IMG/VR virus record: IMGVR_UViG_3300020428_000041
Coordinates: 1-34,300 of that record
From: a virus
Reading direction: 5' to 3' (one strand)
Length of the DNA stretch: 34,300 nucleotides
In this document: piece by piece, positions 27,429 through 32,279 of the stretch
Layout of the letters: every line of letters starts with the position of its first letter
Position numbering within the stretch: position 1 is the first letter of the stretch
Made by a program: the position numbers and the translations under genes
The notes under the pieces: generated by a model
Database searches by the model: none
What the model was told of the DNA's origin: nothing
Seen by the model: only the letters and a program-made list of their open reading frames with translations

Positions 27429-27445
27429 TTACACGAGACATGCCA
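27429..27445 (-). promoter_or_regulatory. Cassette dyad 4
   Basis: TTACACGAGACATGCCA is the least regular copy at its left end (TTACAC for TGACAC). It belongs to the ORF-less cassette. Confidence 0.55.
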
Positions 27446-27474
27446 AAAGCCCGACTACGGAGTAGCGGGCTATG
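27437..27474. repeat. 38-bp direct repeat, right copy
   Basis: Identical over 38 bp to 27310-27347, with 127 bp between equivalent positions. It contains the terminator of the 112-aa cassette gene. Confidence 0.85.
27445..27471 (-). terminator. Cassette terminator after the 112-aa gene
   Basis: On the minus strand AGCCCGCTAC-TCC-GTAGTCGGGCT followed by TTTTGG, 12 bp after the stop of the 112-aa gene. Confidence 0.78.
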
Positions 27475-27482
27475 ACTTAGGG

Positions 27483-27821
27483 TTATGCGATCCCCGTTAA
27501 AGTAAGGGCGTGTTGCGTGTTTTCATCGCATCGATGGCATTCGCACCAACCTGCGAACCAAATGCCGCCGCCGCAATCGCAGCAGGGAAACTGTTCGTAG
27601 TTCGTGATTGCGAACCAATGTGTTGCATAACGATCTGGTTCAACGTCTATGTATCCGTCCGAGGACCATTGGGTGATGCATTGATCTACAAGGTGTGTCG
27701 GGAACATTCCGTTAGTACGATAGATAAGGTTGGTATATTTCTCTTTCGCATAGATTGCTTTGCAATCGTCTATGGTTTGTATGCCGGGCCGAAATTCATC
27801 GATATAGATCCTTGTTTTCAT
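27483..27821 (-). CDS. Cassette gene: Cys-rich protein (112 aa)
   Basis: The start is MKTRIYIDEFRPGIQTIDDC (27821), as GGAGAATGAC precedes that ATG; the frame is open further back into the dyad and hairpin. The C-terminal part has FPCCDCGGGIWFAGWCECHR followed by CDE, i.e. CxxC-like pairs that probably bind one zinc. The middle (DRYATHWFAITNYEQ) is beta-like. A small zinc-finger effector is likely; target unknown. Confidence 0.65.
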   Translation of the reverse strand: MKTRIYIDEFRPGIQTIDDCKAIYAKEKYTNLIYRTNGMFPTHLVDQCITQWSSDGYIDVEPDRYATHWFAITNYEQFPCCDCGGGIWFAGWCECHRCDENTQHALTLTGIA

Positions 27822-27838
27822 GTCATTCTCCAAGTTAT

Positions 27839-27855
27839 TGACACGAAACATGCCA
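27839..27855 (-). promoter_or_regulatory. Cassette dyad 5
   Basis: TGACACGAAACATGCCA is the consensus form of the cassette palindrome. The adjoining hairpin at 27858-27880 (GCCC/GGGC with internal mismatches) is imperfect and comes after the non-coding region. Confidence 0.65.
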
Positions 27856-28106
27856 AAAGGCCCGCGAAGGATGAGTGGGCTATTCCCCTGATTTTGTGTG
27901 TTAGTGCCCACTGATTGTGCTCGTTACAAAAAATCGGAGTTATGTTTAGTTATGTTCATTTGGTGATTTCCGGTTTTGTGCGCGAAATCCCACGAATTGT
28001 GCTCGTTATCAAAGTGGCTTGTGCAGGCTAATGACATGATTGGTTATGTTTATTCACTAAAAATCGTTTAATTGGGATTAGGGTTCAGGGTTAAGTTATT
28101 GATTTG

Positions 28107-28121
28107 TTTAGTAAAGCTAAA
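28107..28121. promoter_or_regulatory. Operator copy inside the origin-like region
   Basis: TTTAGTAAAGCTAAA matches the 10-base arms of the dispersed operator at 8 positions. It lies in A/T-rich DNA between the two repeat families, where a repressor could restrain origin transcription or firing. Confidence 0.4.
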
Positions 28122-28214
28122 TTCTGTGCAGGTTTTGAGCTTTCTTCACTGCACTAAAAAAAACAGACCCTTAAATTTTGATGCCCTTAGATTTTGAAAC
28201 AGCCCATCTCAAAT

Positions 28215-28360
28215 CGCGCACAAACGCTGTTTTCGCGCACGGATTTTGGAGATTTGGTAATGGAATCAGGTACATAGCCCTGCACAAAATGGCATTTTGG
28301 CCCGAAAAAAACGCGCACAAACTGCTCAAATCGCGCACAGATTTGCGAAAACGCGCACAA
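28215..28360. repeat. Iteron-like CGCGCACA array
   Basis: Units at 28215-28224, 28234-28242, 28312-28320, 28332-28340 and 28352-28360 read CGCGCACA or CGCGCACG, mostly preceded by A-rich sequence (AAATCGCGCAC, AAAACGCGCAC). Start-to-start steps are 19, 78, 20 and 20 bp, so the last three are exactly two helical turns apart. Confidence 0.7.
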
Positions 28361-28451
28361 AAGTCCGGTTTTCAGCGGCGCGGGGGCCTGAAACCACGGA
28401 TCTGGGAGCATGAACCTAAGTTCAGACACGTTTGGATTTAAGTACAGGGTA

Positions 28452-28516
28452 CGTCACCCGCTCACCCTGGATCGGGGACCAGGGACGGGGGTTAGGGGTT
28501 GCGTCACCCGCTCACC
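28452..28516. repeat. Two 15-bp repeats 50 bp apart
   Basis: CGTCACCCGCTCACC occurs at 28452-28466 and 28502-28516, exactly 50 bp (about five turns) apart. They lie between the CGCGCACA array and the terminator of the 104-aa cassette gene. Confidence 0.7.
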
Positions 28517-28551
28517 GCACACCAGCACACCTCCCCCGCCTTGGCACGAAG

Positions 28552-28575
28552 AAACCCGGCTCCTTGGCCGGGTTT
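28552..28575 (-). terminator. Terminator after the 104-aa gene
   Basis: AAACCCGGC-TCCTTG-GCCGGGTTT is a perfect 9-bp stem, symmetric, so it may work on both strands. On the minus strand it is 5 bp after the stop of the 104-aa gene and followed by CTTCG. Confidence 0.78.
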
Positions 28576-28580
28576 CGTTC

Positions 28581-28895
28581 TTATGCGTAGTTCTTCGCGT
28601 CGATGCGTTGTTGTGCCTGCCAACGACGGGATTGCTCCCATTCTTCGTCGGATTGATATTCGCTGATGATGAATCGGACGATGGTCCAGAAGCCGACGTT
28701 GATGGTAAATACTATTGAAGTCATACCTAGAGCGAAGTACTTAGCGAACGTATCCGTTGGTAGTCCGTGCGTGCCGAGGTCTACGATGAGTGCGACCAAG
28801 CAGAAGGTTACTATTGCGCCGATGACTGGGATCATCGTGAATACGAAGATCTCCGCTACCTTCTGGCTTAGGGGTTTGGCGAATACAGATTTCAT
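28581..28895 (-). CDS. Cassette gene: two-helix membrane protein (104 aa)
   Basis: The product MKSVFAKPLSQKVAEIFVFT has two long hydrophobic helices (about residues 15-40: IFVFTMIPVIGAIVTFCLVA; about 50-75: YFALGMTSIVFTINVGFWTI) and a charged C-terminal tail with SDEEWEQSRRWQAQQR. AAGGAAACGAC precedes the ATG. A small inner-membrane effector is likely, for instance a superinfection or host-process modifier; no family is recognised. It has the usual dyad and its own terminator. Confidence 0.68.
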   Translation of the reverse strand: MKSVFAKPLSQKVAEIFVFTMIPVIGAIVTFCLVALIVDLGTHGLPTDTFAKYFALGMTSIVFTINVGFWTIVRFIISEYQSDEEWEQSRRWQAQQRIDAKNYA

Positions 28896-28916
28896 GTCGT
28901 TTCCTTATAGTGTTAG

Positions 28917-28933
28917 TGACACGAAACATGCCA
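28917..28933 (-). promoter_or_regulatory. Cassette dyad 6
   Basis: TGACACGAAACATGCCA, consensus form. Downstream on the minus strand is ACACTATAAGG, the only cassette with a clear -10-like TATAAG (19 nt from TTGGCA). Confidence 0.65.
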
Positions 28934-28959
28934 AAAGCCCATCCGGTTAAGGATGGGCT
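28933..28959 (-). terminator. Cassette terminator after the 98-aa gene
   Basis: On the minus strand AGCCCATCC-TTAACC-GGATGGGCT (9 bp), then TTTTGG, 6 bp behind the stop of the 98-aa gene. Confidence 0.82.
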
Positions 28960-28965
28960 GATGAG

Positions 28966-29262
28966 TTAGTGGGGATAAGGTCGATGTTGAGCGAGGATCT
29001 TATCGGCCTCGGATGGTTCATCTTGGCGAGCCATCTCTTCTTTCACTGCGGAGTAGAAAGAACTGAATGCCTTGCCTAGATCTCGACCAGTGCGAACCGT
29101 CTTGGCTGCAGCGAAGATCGTGCCTTGGCCGGTGGCCTTGACTCCGCGAGCGACAGTCTTGACTGCGTCGATCTTGCTAACCTTTGGCACCGTGATCTCG
29201 GTTGGCATCATCTTGACGATGTTGCCGTTCATGTCGGTGATCGCTGATTTCAGCTTACCCAT
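28966..29262 (-). CDS. Cassette gene: basic helical protein (98 aa)
   Basis: The start MGKLKSAITDMNGNIVKMMP is at 29262, with AAAGGAGG 7 nt upstream; the frame runs on through the dyad but that is not coding. The protein is basic with many Val, Ala, Lys (SKIDAVKTVARGVKATGQGT; FAAAKTVRTGRDLGKAFSSF) and an acidic end. The lack of aromatic residues in the centre and repeated 'KTVARG/KTVRTG' units suggest a partly disordered or amphipathic helix that could bind nucleic acid or membrane. Family unknown. Confidence 0.6.
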   Translation of the reverse strand: MGKLKSAITDMNGNIVKMMPTEITVPKVSKIDAVKTVARGVKATGQGTIFAAAKTVRTGRDLGKAFSSFYSAVKEEMARQDEPSEADKILAQHRPYPH

Positions 29263-29283
29263 GTCATATCCTCCTTTGGTTGA

Positions 29284-29300
29284 TGACACAGGACATGCCA
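29284..29300 (-). promoter_or_regulatory. Cassette dyad 7
   Basis: TGACACAGGACATGCCA, immediately followed by the terminator's A-run (plus strand) and 22 bp upstream of the 98-aa gene. Confidence 0.65.
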
Positions 29301-29326
29301 AAAGCCCATCCTGTTAAGGATGGGCT
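29300..29326 (-). terminator. Cassette terminator after the 96-aa gene
   Basis: On the minus strand AGCCCATCCT-TAAC-AGGATGGGCT is a perfect 10-bp stem followed by TTTTGG, 7 bp behind the stop of the 96-aa gene. Confidence 0.85.
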
Positions 29327-29333
29327 AATTGAC

Positions 29334-29624
29334 TTAGAACGGTATTTCGTCCCAGTCGGGGTAGACTCTAGGATGTTGTTCGCCGTCCACCATTGGATAG
29401 TTTTCGTACCGAGCCGCATTTTCGTACTCTGCGATTTGACCAGCCGCGTCCATTAGTTCTGCGATTTCGCGTTCGTATTCGGCTCGATCATGCGCCTTCA
29501 CATTCGCCTCGAACTCTTCGAGCCGACGAGCCTCCATGATCGCCTCTGCTTCCTCGCGTTCCCGTTCCTCATCCGTCAGGTCGTTCCACCATTCCTCTTG
29601 AGCTTTATCCAGGTCCAGGTCCAT
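29334..29624 (-). CDS. Cassette gene: very acidic helical protein (96 aa)
   Basis: The start MDLDLDKAQEEWWNDLTDEE at 29624 has GAAGGAGATGTGAC before it. Almost the whole chain is Glu/Asp/Arg-rich helix (REREEAEAIMEARRLEEFEA, YEREIAELMDAAGQIAEYEN) that should be a coiled coil or single alpha helix. The C-terminus is PRVYPDWDEIPF. The high negative charge would fit a DNA mimic or partner-binding protein; that is speculation. It is the first cassette of the array. Confidence 0.6.
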   Translation of the reverse strand: MDLDLDKAQEEWWNDLTDEEREREEAEAIMEARRLEEFEANVKAHDRAEYEREIAELMDAAGQIAEYENAARYENYPMVDGEQHPRVYPDWDEIPF

Positions 29625-29644
29625 GTCACATCTCCTTCTGTTAA

Positions 29645-29661
29645 TGACACAACGCATGCCA
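29645..29661 (-). promoter_or_regulatory. Cassette dyad 8
   Basis: TGACACAACGCATGCCA, the outermost copy, 21 bp before the 96-aa gene. Unlike the others it has no strong terminator next to it, as expected at the head of the array; only CGCT/AGCG pairing is possible at 29670-29685. Confidence 0.6.
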
Positions 29662-29949
29662 TCTGAGTGAGCCGCTAGGCGAGCGAATCTTTTGTCTTGG
29701 TTTTGTCTTGGGACCCCTATCGAAACAAGGTTCCAGTACCTCGTATAAATCTAAAACAAGGTTCATGTGATCCGGGGAAGGGCAGTGGTTGCTGCATAGG
29801 TGGGAGTGTGATGCGTGAGCGATTCAGACCCTAAATCCCTAAAAAAATTTCCACTATTTTTTTGAAATACCTTGACTTGTCCACGAGAGTTAGCATTGCT
29901 AAACTCGCTTCGACCACGGACCCTAAGCCTGATCCACGGACCCTGATTT
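29662..29949 (+). promoter_or_regulatory. Intergenic control region before the terminase genes
   Basis: No gene is seen in this 288-bp gap between diverging blocks. It holds three pairs of 11-bp direct repeats: TTTTGTCTTGG (29690, 29701), AAACAAGGTTC (29723, 29754) and CCACGGACCCT (29914, 29934). A good -35 TTGACT is at 29872-29877, followed by operator GTTAGCATTGCTAAA at 29889-29903, with no certain -10 (TTGCTA at 18 nt is weak). It probably holds the promoter of the packaging/head operon and may hold the packaging (cos or pac) site. Confidence 0.5.
29889..29903. promoter_or_regulatory. Operator copy in the terminase promoter region
   Basis: GTTAGCATTGCTAAA matches the GTTAG-N5-CTAAC element in 9 of 10 arm bases, and sits 11 bp behind a TTGACT -35-like element, where bound repressor would block initiation. 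Confidence 0.55.
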
Positions 29950-30438
29950 ATGGCTGAAAACGAGTTGATGCCACACCATGAGTTCCAATCCTTGAAGCCT
30001 TATATGGGGTTGAACGCATCAGACCTGACTGTGCAGGAAGAAAGATTCGTGCAGTTGATCGTCAGCGGCATGTCAATCGCAGCAGCGGGCCGCGCATCAG
30101 GGTACGAGAAACGTAATCAAGCGCTCGATGTGTCAAAACGCCCGAAAGTCGCGCAGGCCATCGATTATTTTCGCCGTGAACTGGCAGAGGAAGTGAAATT
30201 TACGCGCTCAAACGCGCATTCGATGTACATGGAAGCCTACGTTGCCAGCGCAACGGCCACGGAAATGAAAAACACAGTGGATTCGTTAGTCAAGCTACAC
30301 GGAATCGCGACCCCAGAACCGCAGACGCAGGTAAATATCCAAATAAACGGCGTCAAACAGCTTGAACGTATGTCAGATGCGGATCTTTTGAAGATTGCAG
30401 GCCACGATCAGGACTATTTAGAACCTAAGAGCGATTAA
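29950..30438 (+). CDS. terS: Terminase small subunit-like DNA-binding protein
   Basis: The 162-aa product carries LTVQEERFVQLIVSGMSIAA then AGRASGYEKRNQALDVSKRP and KVAQAIDYFRREL (about residues 25-80), the HTH shape of terminase small subunits: 'LT..ee.Fv.liv.G.s...Aar.aGy'. The C-terminal half is helical (ATEMKNTVDSLVKLHGI) and ends with a segment for oligomerisation or large-subunit contact. It would bind the packaging site and hand DNA to the large terminase coded just downstream. No good ribosome site is seen before the ATG; ATG at residue 7 is an alternative. The gene stands right after the repeat region 29662-29949. Confidence 0.75.
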   Translation: MAENELMPHHEFQSLKPYMGLNASDLTVQEERFVQLIVSGMSIAAAGRASGYEKRNQALDVSKRPKVAQAIDYFRRELAEEVKFTRSNAHSMYMEAYVASATATEMKNTVDSLVKLHGIATPEPQTQVNIQINGVKQLERMSDADLLKIAGHDQDYLEPKSD

Positions 30439-30440
30439 TT

Positions 30441-30614
30441 ATGGCAGATCCAAAGAAACCAAAGGCTAAAAAGTCGCGACTGCGGTACATACCACGGCGA
30501 ACAGAGCCTGATGCTCCTAAAAAACCTGCGGCTAAAGCGCCAGCAGCCCAAACAGCGAATCCTCCACCGCCAAAAATTTCTCGTCTTCGTTATATCCCCC
30601 CGAAGATCCCATAG
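30441..30614 (+). CDS. Small basic Pro-rich protein with repeated SRLRYIP motif (57 aa)
   Basis: Reading ATG 30441 to TAG 30612-30614 gives MADPKKPKAKKSRLRYIPRR, a Pro/Ala/Lys linker, then KISRLRYIPPKIP. The motif SRLRYIP appears twice (residues 12-18 and 47-53), with a disordered linker between. This suggests a two-headed binder of a repeated partner such as terminase or portal subunits. It is between the two terminase genes. Its TAG stop is in frame with the large terminase start, with only one codon (CGC) between. Family unknown. Confidence 0.6.
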   Translation: MADPKKPKAKKSRLRYIPRRTEPDAPKKPAAKAPAAQTANPPPPKISRLRYIPPKIP

Positions 30615-30617
30615 CGC

Positions 30618-32279
30618 ATGACTGAAGCCTCTCAACCAATACCGCAAATCGAATGCAGCCGCTGCAAAAACCTGTATCCGGCGCATTTGTACAACGCCGA
30701 AGGCCAGTTGTGCGTGTATTGCAGGGCCGACGAGCAGGAATCGCTGCCCGCAGCCGCCTCGCCGCAGAAACCTGTGCTCTCAGACGAGGAACAGTCGGTT
30801 CAGGACAAGGCCCGAGCGGAACTGGCGATGCGTTTCCTTACAAGGAAGCATTTATTGCCGTTCGTAGAGCGGTTTAACGCAGATTATCAGGCAGGTTGGG
30901 TCCATAAAGATGTTTGCCGAAGGCTCGAAGAATTTTCTAAGAAAGTTGTGGCTAAAGAGTCGCCTCGGCTCATGTTATTCCTACCTCCGCGACACGGTAA
31001 ATCGACTCTGGCGAGCGTTGCGTTCCCGGCTTGGCACCTTGGACGTAATCCCCAACACGAATTTATTTCGTGCTCGTATTCAGGATCACTATCTCTGGGA
31101 TTTAGCCGAAAAGTGCGGGGTCTTCTTCGTGAGCCGTCTTATAAGACTTCATTCGAAACTCGGCTCGATCCTGAATCGCAATCCGCTGAATCTTGGCTTA
31201 CGACTGGTGGCGGTGGTTTCGTTGCTGCTGGTGTTGGCGGCGGTATTACTGGTAAGGGCGCTCATGTCTTGGTTATCGACGACCCAGTAAAGAACCGTGA
31301 AGACGCCGAAAGCCAAAACAACCGCGAAGCGAACTGGGACTGGTACACCTCAACCGCATATACCCGTCTGGCTCCAGGTGGTGGCGTGTTGGTTATTCTT
31401 ACTCGTTGGCACGATGACGATCTTGCGGGTCGCTTATTGAAAGCGGGGTCAGAGGGCGGTGACGAATGGGAAGTGGTTCGTTATCCGGCCATCGCGGAGG
31501 CAGAAGAGGAGTTTCGCGACACGGGCGAAGCCTTACATCCCGAGCGCTATAACGTTGAAGCTCTGGATCGGATACGCAAAGCCGTCGGTCCCAGAGACTG
31601 GTCTGCTCTTTATCAGCAGAACCCCGTAGCTGACGACGGAGATTATTTTACCCGCAGTATGTTGCAGTACTACCGTCCTGAAGACGTAGATCAGGATCGG
31701 ATGCGGTACTACTGCGCGTGGGACTTAGCTATCGGTCAGCGAGACAGGAACGATTACTCGGTGGGCATCGTCGTCGGCGTCGATGAGTACGATCAGATGT
31801 TCATCATGGATGTGATTCGCGGCAAGTTCGACGGTTTCGAGTTGGTCGAGCAGATCCTAGATTTTTATGAGATGTGGCGTCCGTCCATCGTAGGCATAGA
31901 GCGCGGTCACATTGAGATGGCCCTCGGCCCTTTCCTTGAGAAGCGTGTTCGTGAACGCGGTCTGCATGAGATGTATGTAAAGGACCTCAAGACAGGTCGC
32001 CGCGATAAAGAAGCCCGCGCTCGCGCCATCCAAGGTCGTATGCAGCAGGGCATGGTGTTCATGCCGGAAGACGCTGTGTTTACCGGCCCGCTATCAGCAG
32101 AACTTTTGCGTTTCCCGAATGGCGTCCACGACGACCAAGTGGATGCGCTGGCATGGATCGGTCTGATGATGACCGAATTCGCTACGTTCTTTGAACGTCC
32201 AACAGTTGAACCCTCGTGGCGTGATGAGTTGCGCTATTTAACTAAAACGCCGACGCAAAAGTCGGCAATGAGCGCGTAA
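30618..32279 (+). CDS. terL: Terminase large subunit with N-terminal zinc ribbon
   Basis: This 553-aa motor drives DNA into the capsid and cuts it. The N-terminus has CSRCKN and CVYCRA (residues 13-36), a zinc ribbon not usual in TerL. The ATPase follows with LPPRHGKSTLASVA (Walker A, about residue 126), VLVIDDPVKN (Walker B, about 217) and LTRWHDDDLAGRL (coupling motif). The RNase H-like nuclease has YYCAWDLAIGQRDRNDYSVG (about 366) and VGIERGH, ending in HDDQVDALAW (about 505). All catalytic acids are kept. No strong Shine-Dalgarno precedes the ATG, so translation may depend on the small gene upstream. The stop overlaps the portal ATG (TAATG). Confidence 0.93.
   Translation: MTEASQPIPQIECSRCKNLYPAHLYNAEGQLCVYCRADEQESLPAAASPQKPVLSDEEQSVQDKARAELAMRFLTRKHLLPFVERFNADYQAGWVHKDVCRRLEEFSKKVVAKESPRLMLFLPPRHGKSTLASVAFPAWHLGRNPQHEFISCSYSGSLSLGFSRKVRGLLREPSYKTSFETRLDPESQSAESWLTTGGGGFVAAGVGGGITGKGAHVLVIDDPVKNREDAESQNNREANWDWYTSTAYTRLAPGGGVLVILTRWHDDDLAGRLLKAGSEGGDEWEVVRYPAIAEAEEEFRDTGEALHPERYNVEALDRIRKAVGPRDWSALYQQNPVADDGDYFTRSMLQYYRPEDVDQDRMRYYCAWDLAIGQRDRNDYSVGIVVGVDEYDQMFIMDVIRGKFDGFELVEQILDFYEMWRPSIVGIERGHIEMALGPFLEKRVRERGLHEMYVKDLKTGRRDKEARARAIQGRMQQGMVFMPEDAVFTGPLSAELLRFPNGVHDDQVDALAWIGLMMTEFATFFERPTVEPSWRDELRYLTKTPTQKSAMSA

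Larger units (their letters stand above)
27880..28551. other. Repeat-rich non-coding region, candidate replication origin
   Basis: About 670 bp hold no credible gene but three families of repeats. CGCGCACA appears at 28215, 28234, 28312, 28332 and 28352 (plus) and inverted at 27975-27984. CCCACNGA-type blocks with ATTGTGCTCGTTA lie at 27914-27926 and 27996-28008. CGTCACCCGCTCACC lies at 28452-28466 and 28502-28516. A/T-rich spans with GTTATGTTTA lie between. Iteron-like spacing plus an A/T-rich stretch and lack of genes are what origins look like. The AEP-primase/SF3 helicase of this phage would need one. Confidence 0.45.

Noticed and set aside
28178-28441. Open frames of about 80-87 codons on both strands in the repeat-rich region
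   Set aside because: Both frames run through the CGCGCACA repeats, lack ribosome sites and the typical cassette leader, and give repeat-driven sequences. Better read as non-coding.
26473-29661. Possible CRISPR array (regularly repeated palindromic units)
   Set aside because: Units are 127 to over 1000 bp apart, lie between genes, are coupled to terminators, and there are no spacers of even size or Cas genes (the Cas4-like nuclease is a phage replication-type protein).
30910-31290. 126-codon plus-strand frame inside the large terminase gene
   Set aside because: Lies within the ATPase domain of TerL in a different frame; no ribosome site and no known protein pattern.
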